DNA from: Paroedura picta
Taxonomy: Eukaryota; Chordata; Lepidosauria; Squamata; Gekkonidae
DNA length: 64,000 nucleotides
NCBI RefSeq assembly: GCF_049243985.1
Contig: NC_135369.1
Coordinates: forward strand, 78,433,765 to 78,497,764
Direction: 5' to 3'
How positions within the stretch are numbered: position 1 is the first letter of the stretch; every line of letters starts with the position of its first letter. A program made the position numbers and the translations under genes. The notes beneath the pieces were generated by a model. It had not been told where the DNA came from and did not search any database. It was given only the letters and a program-made list of their open reading frames with translations. Shown piece by piece: positions 12,051-23,847 of the stretch.

Positions 12051-13035
12051 ACTTTTCTGACAGCCACAAAAGGAGGCTACAAATAGTTGAAATCTTGAAC
12101 ATTCTTCCTGACAGCATAAGCCTCAAGCTAAGCTGCATTCAATATTCAAATATGGTGAGATAATATAAATTGTATAAACATACACATATGCAGAAAACCA
12201 GTTAAGGAAACAGATTTTTAAAGCTTCAAATCCAAATTTACTCATTTGCAGCATCTACCTTAAAAGTAACAAAAGGTATTTTACTGAATTTGTAACTGCA
12301 ATTCTATTTTTATAAAAAGGGATTTACAATGTTGAATGTACCAGTGTCCAATCTGTGCTTTTTCTTCTAATGATCAGTATCTTGAATATGATCATGATTC
12401 CTTAGTCATACGTTTATTTCTGCTGGCTCCTTTCTTCCAACAGAGGCAACAGCTAATTCTCATCTTTTCCTATCTGCCCCCTCTTGCTATTTGCCAAGAA
12501 GCAGACTGCTTTTCTTTCTCAGTATTCTCAACATTTTCAGAGAAAGGAGGACAAGAGAGTCAAGCGGGCCATAGATTGTAACTCCAACAATGCTCATCAT
12601 TCCTGTCCTCACAAGCAAAGTTACATTTTTCTAAGTCCATTAGAATATTTTCTTTTTAAATTGGCTATACGCAGAGCCACTCATTCCTGTCCATTAACAT
12701 CTTCACGTTGTCCCTTAGTTCCTAGCTAGAAAATCCTATTTTGGCTACACAGTCCAGCTAGAAGCAATCAGTACAGCAGTACATTATGCACATCTTAAGC
12801 AGTAGGAAAAGAAAGATAAGAGTCATGTTAACATTTTCATAGTCAGCATAAGCATTATTGAACTGGAACCTATGATCCTTCGAGCTCTTTCCAAAGCAAG
12901 GAATACAGATATTGCACTTAATAACTCATATGTATGTGCTCCCAAGTCAGAAAACAAATGTAAGACGAATTCAAGGAATATAACCAATATCCTTCCTTCA
13001 ATCATGCAAATTTTTTGTTTAGGAAGCAGTTATAC

Positions 13036-13386
13036 CTTTCTTGATGCAGTCTCTTGTTTTTCTTGGACTCTTGTTTTCACTTAAGGATTCTTGACTGAAG
13101 GATGCACAGATACCACTGTCCTCCCCTTCATTATTATTGATGCTGTCTTGCTCAATTACTCCCATCACTTTGTCCCTGCTTTTCAGGTCCTCGTGCCTGC
13201 GGCCATTAAGTGGGTTCTCATTTTCATCTGGTGGAGAAGTCAAGCAAGTGTTTATCTTTTCTGAATGAGTGTCGGCACAAAGCTGGTCTTGCACGTTTAA
13301 CTGCAGGTCATTGGTAGGAGATTCCCTGTCATCCATTAGAACGTTCCTATTCATTTATATCCACTTTGTTGAAATGATTCTCAGCT
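13036..13386 (-). CDS. CNST: CNST (consortin) first coding exon with 5' UTR end
   Basis: Consortin is a trans-Golgi cargo receptor that carries connexins to the plasma membrane. This exon reads DENENPLNGRRHEDLKSRDK and then IEQDSINNNE, matching the human N-terminal DENENQLDGDGHEHLTSSDS and SEQDSLNNNE. Coding is taken from the ATG at 13336 (MDDRESPTNDLQ against human MDDSDTPTYYLQ), giving 100 codons plus one base. Another in-frame ATG at 13354 would add six residues, in a poor context (T at -3). On the - strand the acceptor is ATTTTTTAG|AGCTG and the donor AAAG|GTATAA. The C-terminal transmembrane part and other exons lie to the left of the window; I found none in 1-13035. Confidence 0.88.
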
Positions 13387-13599
13387 CTAAAAAATTTAAA
13401 TAAAATGAAATAATTATAATAGAAACTCAATCCTATTATTTTATTAGCCAGACTCAATTAAGACACGCATGCGAATGCCAACAGGCCCTTAAATATAGTA
13501 TAAACAAAAATATACAAAATATCTTAGTTAAAAAGCCAGTATTATACTGAGAGCTCCAGGTGCCCTCCGAACCAGGGTTTGCAAGCTAGCATGGGAAAC

Positions 13600-13915
13600 C
13601 AGTATGGTGTAAGAGTGGCAGACTCTAATCATTCCTCCACATGAAGACTACTGGGTGACAATGGCTCACAGTTCTCTCAGAACTCTCTCAGCCCCATCAA
13701 CCTTACAGGGTGTCTTCTGTGGGGAGAGGAAGCCACTCTGAAACTCCTTAGGGACAGAGAAAAGGTAAAGGTAAAGGTATCCCCTGTGCAAGCACCGAGT
13801 CATGTCTGACCCTTGGGGTGACGCCCTCTAGCGTTTTCTTGGCAGACTCAATACGGGGTGGTTTGCCAGTGCCTTCCCCAAGGGACAGAGAAAAGCAGGG
13901 TATAAAAAACCCCAA
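13600..13915 (+). mobile_element. tRNA-derived SINE split by a Sauria SINE
   Basis: Same family as 11780-12050 (CAGTATGGTGTAAGAGTGGC head, AAAGCAGGGTATAAAA tail). A truncated Sauria SINE sits inside it, flanked by AGGGACAGAGAAAAG. Confidence 0.7.
13765..13880 (-). mobile_element. Sauria SINE, 5' truncated, with TSD
   Basis: Carries the BovB-like tail (GGCAAACCACCCCGTATTGA, then GTCATGTCTGAC region) and ends in a TTTACC repeat. A 15-bp duplication, AGGGACAGAGAAAAG, flanks it (13750-13764, 13881-13895). Confidence 0.85.
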
Positions 13916-13996
13916 ACTTAAACCAAATTTCAGCTATTGGATATCAGAGAAACCTTGGTTAGCATAGGTTCTGTTTGGTAACACTGCACATTTAAC

Positions 13997-14200
13997 AGTA
14001 GAATATTATTACAGTATTTGCTGGCGTATAAGACTACTTTCCCCCCCTGAAAAACATGCCTCCAAGTGCGGGGGGGGGGTCGTCTTATACGCCGGGTGCA
14101 CTTCAGTTGGGATAGACATAGCTGCCCATAGTGGCCCATAGTACTGTATTTTGAGTGGAAATGTTGGGGGGGGTCGTCTTATACGCCGGTAAATTGGGGA
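13997..14200. repeat. repeat with inverted GGCGTATAAGAC motifs
   Basis: GGCGTATAAGAC near the left edge faces GTCTTATACGCC twice on the right (about 14094, 14190). This suggests a small inverted-repeat DNA element; family unknown. G and C runs sit beside the motifs. Confidence 0.5.
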
Positions 14201-14249
14201 AGCGGGGCAAAGGAGTGCAGTGGCCCATCTCCCAATCCAGAGATCACAT

Positions 14250-14440
14250 TTTTTATTCTTTAAGACACTCAGGGTGGCGTACAGGGTTCTCCTTTCTTCC
14301 TTCTTATCTTCCTAAAACAATGTTATGAGAATGAGTAGTCCAAAGTCTTCCACAGAATGTAATACTTGAGTCGGAATTGGAATCCAGGTTTCCCCACTCT
14401 ATGTGCAGCAGGCTAACCACCATACAGTACTGGTTTTCAA
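14250..14440 (-). mobile_element. old tRNA-derived SINE
   Basis: On the - strand the head reads GTATGGTGGTTAGCCTGCTG, then a central part, then the L2-like tail GTACGCCACCCTGAGTGTC. Strongly diverged. Confidence 0.5.
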
Positions 14441-14710
14441 CCTCTGCTGAAATATCACATTTGCAGGGAGCCAAAGGCAAGAAATGCAAAAGACAGTAGG
14501 GAAACCTATATACTTCTACTGGTCAAGTAATTAGTGGTCCTGAGCTACACTTGCCTGTTCTTAACATGTAATAACCTATTGTATGTGTACTTTTATGTCT
14601 ATTCGGAAAGTACAAATACTTCTGCATCTGTGGATGAACACTGAGATTTATTGAAGTTTATATCTGGATTAAGAAGACAGGCCTGAAAAGGCTATTTGGC
14701 AACACGGAAG

Positions 14711-14765
<55 letters not shown>
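14711..14765. repeat. (GA)n microsatellite
   Basis: About 25 GA units, nearly pure. Confidence 0.9.
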
Positions 14766-14767
<2 letters not shown>

Positions 14768-16502
14768 GCTGGCCTTGCTAACACAAGCAATAAATGCTAT
14801 CTGTAATACTACTAAAATGGCTCCAGTGATATTTGTTTATTTAATTGGGCACTGTTCTCTTGCCACTATAGTTCCATGTTTGCACTGGCAGTTTGTTGAA
14901 CTTTTAGGGTTTTTTAAAAGACAAATTCTACACAAATCTAAAATGCATTATCAGGCCACTATTATTTTGAGTGCTTTTTTATACAGCAAAGCAAGCATTT
15001 CAAGGAAATGTGCATTAACACCAATTTTAGCTTTTTAATAGGACGTCACGAGTCACATTTAGATAGACAATCTTTTGCAGACACGTTTTGTGGTCTCATG
15101 ATCTTAGCCATAATGCAGCTTCAGCAATATGGCTGAATATGTTAAACGTGGAACAGAGCTTTTTAGAACACAAAACATTGTGTTCTCGTGACCAAAATGA
15201 ATACTTTAAGCCAGATTGTCCTACTGAAAAAGGAGAAAATTTGTAAAAATCAAAATAATTATATAATGAGTCTCATGCTTGCTCTGCTCATATAGAAGGA
15301 AGAGGGCAATTCTCTTTTTCAAAGCAGCCCTGTGTGTCATGCTGGATTTGATTAACAAGGATTCCCTACCCCCCCCCCCCCCCCGAGGCTTTTTGGGTCA
15401 CACAGAGGGCTGCTGGGGAAAAGACAGGAAAATCCATTTTGACAAATTGCTTCTGTTTATGGAAGTAAGGATTTAACCCATTGAACTGTTGTCCCTCTAT
15501 CAGCTGACCCAAGATTCTATAACTGAGAAAGTAATTAAATATTTGTTAGAGAATTGGTCTACAGAGCTGCACTCCAGATACTCTTTCCTAGTCATTTTAC
15601 TATTTATGTCATATTTATTAGACTATCTTTAAAAATCCTCAAATTGGTTAACAAAAATGTTATGAAACCATGAAAGTGTCACTTTGTGTTCCAGAGTCCC
15701 TGGTTAAGAATTTATTTGACCAGAACCAGTGTTCACCTCCTATTAAAATTTCACAAAACCCATATCCCCCCTTCTGATCTTCTATCAGCATTTTAATAAA
15801 GGCTAACGACAACTGAGAACCAAACTGCTTGCACATGAATGTACCATTTCACTATAAAACTTGAACAAATAATTCAATATGACCATGTTGCATCATAATT
15901 ACTAATTACATATTTGCTTCCTAAGTTTTTGTTTTTCAAAATAACTTCCTACACATGGTAGGGTTATCAGGCCCAACTTGGCAATGTGGGAAACTGGGCT
16001 GAGCAAGAACGTGGGGAAATGGCTGTCAGTGCCATCATTTCTGAGAAAAAGCCCCCGGGGAGGGCGATGGATGGCTGCTGCTGGAGAACAGGGGCAGAGA
16101 AACCTGCCATGTAGAATCCCATTGTCATCGTGTTGTACAGCAATAACAGGGAAACCACACAAGTCTGTCCCGGTGTATAAAGTGCCTATATTACACCTTG
16201 TAGGATTCTCCAAGAGGAAGGTTTTGTATTTTTATACCTCTGAATGTAGCAGTCAGTCATCGCAGGGTATAACTGGTTATCAGCTGTCTGATAAAAGCCT
16301 CCAGGGAACGGCAGGTTAGAAATGTAATAAAAAATTTAAAGCATTAATAAGATCTTATCAGGCTACACTATCACATCAAAGTATGTGTGCAAATGCAGGT
16401 CTCATATAAGCAATGTGCTTGACCATTATGGATACAGGAATATGATTATTACAGAATTTTCGAGGTTTAAGTGTTTCAGTGTCAAAGCTTGCTTTGTTCA
16501 AT

Positions 16503-16634
16503 GGAATGATGGAGCTTTGACTCTTCAAGGTTTACCCTCCCCACCCCACCATCTTTTTGTTTTTTAAGATGCTACTGGACTTGAATCTAATTGTTCTACT
16601 GCAGACCAACATGGCTATACCCTCTGAAACTATC
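16503..16634 (+). repeat. repeat with hammerhead-like core (copy 2)
   Basis: TGATGGAGCTTTGACTCTTC matches the stem region of the family, followed by GATGCTACTGGACTTGAATC and the 3' end CTGCAGACCAACATGGCTAT. The core is decayed. Confidence 0.45.
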
Positions 16635-16655
16635 TTAATGATTTCTGTATTTTAA

Positions 16656-16769
16656 AAAGGTAAAGGTATCCCCTGTGCAAGCACCGGGTCATGTCTGACT
16701 CTTGGGGTGACGCCCTCCAGCGTTTTCATGGCAGACTCAATACGGGGTGGTTTGCCAGTGCCTTCCCCA
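16656..16769 (-). mobile_element. Sauria SINE, 5' truncated, with TSD
   Basis: Tail part only, like 13765-13880. Flanked by TTCTGTATTTTA (16644-16655, 16770-16781). Confidence 0.85.
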
Positions 16770-18329
16770 TTCTGTATTTTACTGAATAGTTAAATTGTGT
16801 GTATGAGAAATTATTGATTTTTGTCAGTGCTTCTAACTTGTTTTGCAACTGCTTTTGGCTACAATGCAGTAAAAGTTATTCTCACATGGAGACATATGCA
16901 AATACATAATTGTGTTTATACCTTTTGCACATACTAATTCTGTTGCCTTCTTTTTCCTCAGATTTATAACTTGCATTATTTTTGACATGGTCAAGTTACC
17001 ACAAGGTAATTGTGACACACCAGTTATGCAAACTATTTGGTTTACACATTCTCTTGAGTTCTTGGGTGGAAAGAGATTAGTCTCATTTTCAGCTTTTCAT
17101 TTTTGTGGTAAACATCATCCTTGCTACAACAATCAAGTTAAATGAAATACTTGCTATGTAAGCAGATGCAAAACAGCAACTCAAGAGGAACAAAAGTTAA
17201 ATGAGAATCAAATATGCCTGTTCAGAATACAAATCAGTAGAAGAAAGGCTGGAACAAATAAGTGTAAATGACTGATCTCATTTTGGTTTAATGGAATTAT
17301 TTTCTCTCTCAATATCTTGATGGGAAAGATTAAGAACTGATGGCAAACAAGTCATTGTTGCATGATCACTATTCCTCTGATGAAGAAGAAATGGTGCTGG
17401 ATGCATAATTCTTTCATAGCTTCCGTAGCAAGATCACAGCAACAGTACACTCCAGTGTCCCCAAAAGGACTCAGAAATGAGTTCTGCAAAAATGGGATGT
17501 TCTTTATCGACATCCCATTTCTCCCAAATGGTAATCACAAAATATATTACTATTTACAAAAGTTCTTGAGAACTTACAATCAATTCAAATAATTAAATCA
17601 ACTAGCTTAGATATCTAGCCAAATGTTATTTTTATAAAATGTTAGTGGTCATCAACTGCCATGAAGCTACACACCGTTCTAGAAGTATTCTTGAGAGGAG
17701 AGCAAGAGCAAAGATGGCACTTTGCAACATAACAAGGTGATTATATGCACTCTTCAGACAGGTAACATTCACTGGAATGTGATCACAAACAGAATCAGGG
17801 GAAAGTAGCTATTGTTAGAAAGTACTCCAATACTGTCAGGTATTTAACATCTAAATTAAACTCAAAACAAACAGCAGCACTATATAATAGCAAAACTACC
17901 CCTTATCAAAAAACTTTACTTCTCTTGCACTCTTGACATTGAGATTGCAGATATTTTAAAAACCTAAACAGAAAAAATCTACTAAAAAGCTGCTTTAACT
18001 ATTTACTTGTTTGCATTGTACCTACCATGAAAGGAGTACTTCAGTATCACTGGGCAATTTAGAGCTTGCACAGACACCTACCTTTCAGCCCAGAAGATTG
18101 CAGATTAAAATGGGAATCTCATTCAATTTGTCTATTTTTAAAAAAAAACCTTCAAGTTTTGTTCTCAATTGAATGAACTATAGTCTAAAATGCACAATTC
18201 TCAAAGTAATGCTGCTTGTAATCATTTAAGATAAATCTTTCAGGCAAACAGAAAACTCTGAGAACCACAAGTGGAGTTTTACTTTTCCTGCCTCCCACTT
18301 ACCCCAACAACTGCAGTCCCAGAGCAGCT

Positions 18330-18525
18330 TTGCCAGTTTCAAGTTGGGAAAGGGTTGAAGATTTAGGGGCGGAACTTTGGGAGGGCAGGGTATGGGGAGA
18401 GAAGGCACCTCAGTGGGGGGTAATGCCACAGAGTCCACCTCCAAAACATTTTTTATCCAGAGGGCCTGATCTATGTCATCTGGAGATGTCCAGGCCTCAC
18501 CTGGAGGTTGGCAAAGCTACCACTA
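18330..18525 (-). repeat. CTAGGGTTGCCA repeat
   Basis: On the - strand it has CCTCCAGGTGAGGCCTGGAC, GGAGGTGGACTCTGTGGCAT and TTGGGAAA-type segments shared with the copies at 46365 and 55196. Confidence 0.5.
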
Positions 18526-19639
18526 AGTCTGCTGAAAAACCTGCTCCCTTGAAATTGCCATGAAATTGCCTTGTGAGGCTGAGGCAGATGAACAAAGGAA
18601 ATTAGTGGCAACTGTAGCCCTTCCCATTTTGCCTAAGTGGAAGTGCCTTCCACTCCCAAAATTATACCTTTGAATCTAACCCAAAATGAAGAGCCACCAG
18701 GAAGAAGTCCAGTGAGTCAAATAGTTGCACTTTATATGTCAAGGGAGGTCAGAGTAAATTGAACTGTTTCTCTAGTTCTGGCAATGTAATTCCAGAGAGA
18801 TAGCATTTCACAGTTGTGAAATACAATCACCATCTTTTGCAAGCATGAGAGGGTTCCTCTCTTGAAAAGTGAAGTAGTTAATTCAAGTAAAAGCTCTTCT
18901 CAAAGGCTCAGAAATATGCAGATGCACATTATGTTAAAGCTACAGATTACCTAGATTGCTACTACCCTCCCACAAATTGAAAACCTGGTATTTAACAACA
19001 AAATGCTGAGGCAAAGAAAGGGTTTCACATAATTAGGGAAATTGTTTTATGAGCCCTAACATAACACTTATGTAAATTACCCATCTGAGATGTACTCTGA
19101 AAACATGCATCACAATATCCATGATAAATGGGCAAAAGCTTTCCAATCTTTTTCCACAATGGAGAAAAATGAAGGGGAAATACTTAAATGACTGCCTAGC
19201 AAAGAGATAATCATATAGGACCGCACTTAAACTAGTGAGCATCTGTGGTTAAGATGATGAAACATACCTCTTTCTGTAAAGAAACAGTTTAATTCTTACT
19301 GGGGGTACAGTTTCTGATGCTAACATGAAAAGACTTCCATTACTTTACCCGCTGAACTTGTTACTTCAGAGTAAAGAATGAGGCAAACTAACTGTTCTGT
19401 TAAATGCAGTGCCATGAAATACAAAATACTCCCATGACAGTTGGAAGATTATACCGACAGGCAGATTACAGAATTGTGGTCTGCCAGGGAGAGTTATTTC
19501 AGAAGACAAGAGTAACTGGAAAACACAATTATGCTAAGAAACGTTGAAGGCAGCAAGAGAAAAGGAAGGTCCACCATGAAATGACTCCGTTAAGGAAGCC
19601 ATGGTCCCCAGTTTGCAAGACCTAGGTAGGACTGTTCGA

Positions 19640-19722
19640 TAGGATGCTTAGGAGGTTGTTAATTCATAGAGTCACTATAAACTGGAAGTGACTTGATGGC
19701 ATGTAAAATACACACAGAGTAG
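19640..19722 (+). mobile_element. Sauria/BovB-type SINE tail fragment
   Basis: ATAGAGTCACTATAAACTGG then AGTGACTTGATGGCA and ACACAC repeats resemble the 3' tail of BovB-mobilised SINEs. Confidence 0.5.
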
Positions 19723-20104
19723 CCGCAGGAATGGTGTGAGACCCTTATTGGAAGTGCAAAAGGATTTCTAATACTGTGGATGTTGTAAGTAAGGGATCTG
19801 ACAAGAACAGTTAAACTGATAAAATATGTCTGAGTTAAGGAAGTATAATAGAGTTTAAGTTGCTGTATCAGTATAATGGGAATCAAATTTCAAGAAAATA
19901 CTCGTAAATTTATTAAAGCGTTCATTTTATGATGAGATTGGCATACAGTGAACAAAAAAAATCTGTAAAAGAGCATAAATGAAGGACAAGACCACTACAA
20001 GGCTAACAAGAAACTTGAAGAAAACACATCCCATTTTCTACTGAAGAAAACAGTATGCCTGTTACTGGTTTTTTTCCATCAAATTATCATGATTCTAAAG
20101 TTTG

Positions 20105-20522
20105 ATGTGAAAGTTGGACCATAAGGAAGGCCGAGCGTCAAAGAATTGAGGCTTTTGAACTCTGGTGCTATAGAAGACTCTTGCGAGTCCCTTGGACTGC
20201 AAGGCGAACAAACCGGTCAGTCCTAGAGGAGATCAACCCTGACTGCTCTTTAGAAGGCCAGATCCTGAAGATGAAACTCAAATACTTTGGCCACCTCATG
20301 AGAAGGAAGGACTCCCTGGAGAAGAGCCTAATGCTTGGAGCGATCGAGGGCAAAAGAAGAAGGGGACGACAGAGAATGAGGTGGCTGGATGGAGTCACCG
20401 AAGCAGTAGGTGCAAACGTAAATGGACTCCGGGGAATGGTAGAGGACAGGAAGGCCTGGAGGATCATTGTCCATGGGGTTGCGATGGGTCGGACGCGACT
20501 TCGCACATAACAACAACAACAA
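20105..20522 (+). mobile_element. BovB (RTE) LINE, 3' end
   Basis: Open frame encodes LKYFGHLMRRKDSLEKSLML, then GRQRMRWLDGVTEA and EDRKAWRIIVHGVAMGRTRL, the end of BovB ORF2. It is followed at once by the short 3' tail with AACAAC repeats. 5' truncated. This frame is open for about 110 codons, so the copy is not very old. BovB is known for horizontal transfer between squamates and ruminants. Confidence 0.88.
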
Positions 20523-21034
20523 AGTTTGATGTAATTATTTTGTAGTGATTAATTATAATATATGCAACTTATATTTGCAAGCTTGAGCATTCAATTGAGG
20601 AAGCACAGTATAAATAAAATAATCAGATAACTTCATTTAGAAGCTGTGGTATAAAATTCTGAAATTTCAGAGGATTAAAGGGAAAGTTAGATAACATTAT
20701 GAAAAGTATCATCCAGTTTACACCTGTTAGTTTTTATACCACCCACCTTACTGGAGGTCAACAACTTATGTTCCTCCTTCCACATCATATTCTTAAATAT
20801 GTTTATCCTAACATTGCAGCTGATGACAGAAAAGTGATACTTCCTGCCAAGCAAGTAGCATCTTGCTAAATGCGCTGCTCAACCTAACTTGTCACAAAGA
20901 TTTAAATGGATGGTTTCTGATAAATCTCTTTTGGTTATCAGCAAAGTTGAAATGGCATATGCAACTGCAGCAAATAAGGGGTTCCTTGTTCTCAGGCATC
21001 TGCCATTTAGAACTGAGAAATTCATATTCCTTAA

Positions 21035-21165
21035 ACTTTATCATTTGTTTCATTTTTTTTCAATTTCTGTACTGCCCTCCCTGCAAGCCATCACAAAGCG
21101 GTGTACAACAATAATTAAATAGACAGGAACTAAATTAAAAATTAATTAAATTAAAATATACTTAA
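21035..21165 (-). mobile_element. short LINE 3' end (L2-like)
   Basis: TGTACTGCCCTCCCTGCAAG and AGCGGTGTACAACAATAATT resemble the reverse of an L2-type tail. Very short and diverged. Confidence 0.35.
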
Positions 21166-21548
21166 TAGTTATAAAACCACTCATGCAAAACTCAAGCAGA
21201 TTATCTGATTATGGATAAGAGTGTACCAAAGCTAAATAAAGGTAGTAGTATATATTGTCTTCATATACAAGAACCAATATGAAACATGTTTCGGCACGCC
21301 ATTAAGTAACAAAAACATACATAAAACTGACCAATCACAGAATAAGCCTTGCTCATACTAAGATGCTCCCTCACCAATGGTAACTTATCAAGATGTAAAA
21401 ATATTTCCTTTGCTCATGCATCTTCTTGGGTCTCAAAGCTCCAATGGAGTGCTCAGGTACAACTGGAAAAGAATCAGCATCCACAGGGGAACATCTCAGT
21501 GTGAGTAAATGATATTTTAGCACTTCTGAACATATTGTTAAATTATAT

Positions 21549-22165
21549 ACTACTAGTAAAAAAGCCCATTGTATCCGAAATACAATGGGCGCTAGCAGAC
21601 TGGGGCAGAGTAAAAGGTGGCTTACGGTTGAGCGGGTGGGCTCCCTCGCGGCGTCTTCTGGCTGGCGGCCATTTTCTTAATGTAGGTGGTGTGTAGTCCG
21701 ATGCCGGGGCGCTAGGGGTCTGGGGAGCTGTTTTCTCCCCCCCTCCCCCGTTGCGGGAAAAAGCTCCCCAGGCCCCGGGGAAGGCGCTCTGTGGCTCTGC
21801 GAGCCGCGGAGTGCCTTCCCCGGGGCCTGGGGAGGCTGCCGGGGGCTCCCTGGCCGGTGGCCTGACGCGTCGGAGGCGCTTTGCGCCTCCGACGTGTCAG
21901 GCCGCCGGCAAGGAAGCAACTGCGAGCCGCGCTTTGCGCAGCTCGCAGTTGCTTCCTTGTGAGTAGGGTGGGAATCAGCCGAGCCAATCGATTGGCTCGG
22001 CCGATGGTCTGTCCAGAGGAAGGGGCCAATCGGCACCCTTCCTCATCCCGGACCGAGCCCGCCCTAACTCCTCCCACACAGCCCTTACAGCTTTATTTAG
22101 TCCGTGGTGCCTGCGGCGCCGCGGGCTGTGTTAAGATGTTTTGTACATTTTACTTTTCCCCCTTT
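21549..22165 (+). repeat. hairpin-headed GC-rich repeat (copy 1)
   Basis: Begins ACTAGTAAAAAAGCCCATTG, with an 11-bp perfect stem GCCCATTGTAT/ATACAATGGGC around a 5-base loop (21564-21590). The body is CpG-rich and holds three further inverted repeats (e.g. GGAGGCGCTTTGCGCCTCC, 21868-21890). The head is shared with 53459, 63433 and, reversed, 63405. Family not recognised. Confidence 0.55.
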
Positions 22166-22171
22166 GTTCTA

Positions 22172-22396
22172 GCGTTTTAATTACCCCTCACTGGCAGTTT
22201 TCAAGCAGCGGCTGGACAGATACTTATCATGGATGCTTTAGGCTGATTCTGCATTGAGCAGGGGGTGAGTGTGGACTAGACATAGGGTAGTCAACCTGCG
22301 GTCCTCCAGATGTCCATAGACATCTGGAGGACCACAAGTTGACTACCCCTGGACTAGATGGTCTGTGCAGCCCCTTCCAACTCTATGATTCTAGCA
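22172..22396 (+). mobile_element. CR1 LINE 3' end split by a MITE
   Basis: CAGTTTTCAAGCAGCGGCTG, GGACAGATACTTATCATGGA and the ending CCCCTTCCAACTCTATGATT are CR1 3' end. A palindromic MITE interrupts it after GGACTAGA. Confidence 0.8.
22282..22351. mobile_element. short palindromic hAT-type MITE in CR1
   Basis: GGTAGTCAACCTGCGGTCCT and the inverted AGGACCACAAGTTGACTACC face each other. GACTAGAC before and GACTAGAT after give a 7/8 TSD. Confidence 0.7.
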
Positions 22397-23847
22397 CAGA
22401 TTTGTGTCCCCCCCATTTTTTTGTTGCACTGTGCAGCATCCACCCTACTTGCCATGTGTGGAGGGGGGAATGCCACTGATTAAACCAGATTGGAGGAAGA
22501 GGGCAGGAGTCACTAATGCCCACCACCTCAGGAGAACAGATGACTGGGAAGTGTGGCAAGGAAAAGGCAGAGTGGTGGAAGGAGGGGAAAAACAAGCTTG
22601 CTTTCCTGTGAGCTTGCTGAGAGGGAAGGAACAACAGCCTGAGCTACTGCTACCACATCAGCTAGGACTGTGGAAGTAGTACAGTTGAGGATAAGTGAAC
22701 CAAGTGGGGGAGGGGGGAGCATGGGATCCCCCTGTGAATCCTGCAGGTTCCCACTGTTGCTGATCCATGATAATTACACTGAAAGCTAAAAAATAAGCTC
22801 CTGAAAGCTATGACAAAGTTTCTGTAAACAAATAATTTCTGTAACAAACAAGCATAAAATACTTCCCTTGTAGACAAGCATTTATTTTGATGTTTTAAAT
22901 GTTCATTGGTTTATCTGAACACATATAGACTTCAATCTAATGCCTAACTGGCAGTAATGACCCTGCCCTTCTGCCTATTACAAATATTTAGTTATGCATA
23001 TAATTCAGATTTAAGCAATTAACCATGAATGTAAAAATGTGTATCTCAAACCGATTATGTTATTTGCACCCAATGCCTAATTTAAGAGTAATAAAAGACA
23101 GCATTTCCTGTTTTGAAAGTTGTTAAATTATCTTGCTTTCATTGCATCTTCAGCACAATCAAGCAAAAAGAACTTGGATATACCATATTAAAGAGAGTTC
23201 TCTAACCATGGGTAAACTTTTCATTGGTAACAAGAGCCTGCAACAGGAAGGGGAAGGCATGAGCAGAATCCCACTTGTGCTACTTTGGACATCACCCAAT
23301 ATTTCATAAAACTAAGGAGCTGAATGTTCAAGCAACACTAAGAATTTTGATCATAGTTTTCTGCCTTCCCCACCTGAAATTGGGAAAAAACACACTTACC
23401 ATTTTCTTAGCTCTCAAAACTGCTTTTCAAGAGGGTTACAGAGCCAAGGAGATGATATTGTTTAGGCGCCAAAGAGCTCACACATAGTTGCCTGGTATCT
23501 GCTCATTCTGCAACATACCAACTTGTCTGCTCATTCCGCATTAAATAAACAAAGATTTCTAGCCAGTTGCTTCCTCCTCTTCTCTCTATAAAGGGAAAAA
23601 GAAAATTAATGTGCAAGCAATGTAGAAGGAACAGGACAGTAATCTAATAAGCTAACATGCAGAACATAACCTTGAGTTTTTCAACATAGGATATTCCATA
23701 GAAATTGGCATAAAGCTTCTGAATACAATACAATCTTAATCAGAAATCAATGAAGTCAATGTGTTTAGAAGCATGTAACTGGCCTTAGAATTGTACTGCT
23801 AATAATTTGCAATATCAGATATATATTCTGACTTTGAACTGTTAAAG

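Larger units (their letters stand above)
1..13035 (-). other. CNST: CNST intron 2 (continues left of the window)
   Basis: No further CNST exon was recognised. Between the repeats listed separately, 871-1732, 2881-4759, 4900-5560, 6950-7428 and 12050-13035 hold AT-rich DNA in which I see no gene, RNA or named repeat. Confidence 0.6.

Noticed and set aside
1-13035. Further CNST exons
   Set aside because: I looked on the - strand for the conserved consortin segments (FSGDIAPLMQEKVL, YAESYFQEEDYE-like) and found none, so they should lie beyond the left edge.
21677-22180. Several Pro/Arg-rich open frames on both strands
   Set aside because: They overlap each other in the GC-rich hairpin-headed repeat and match no family.
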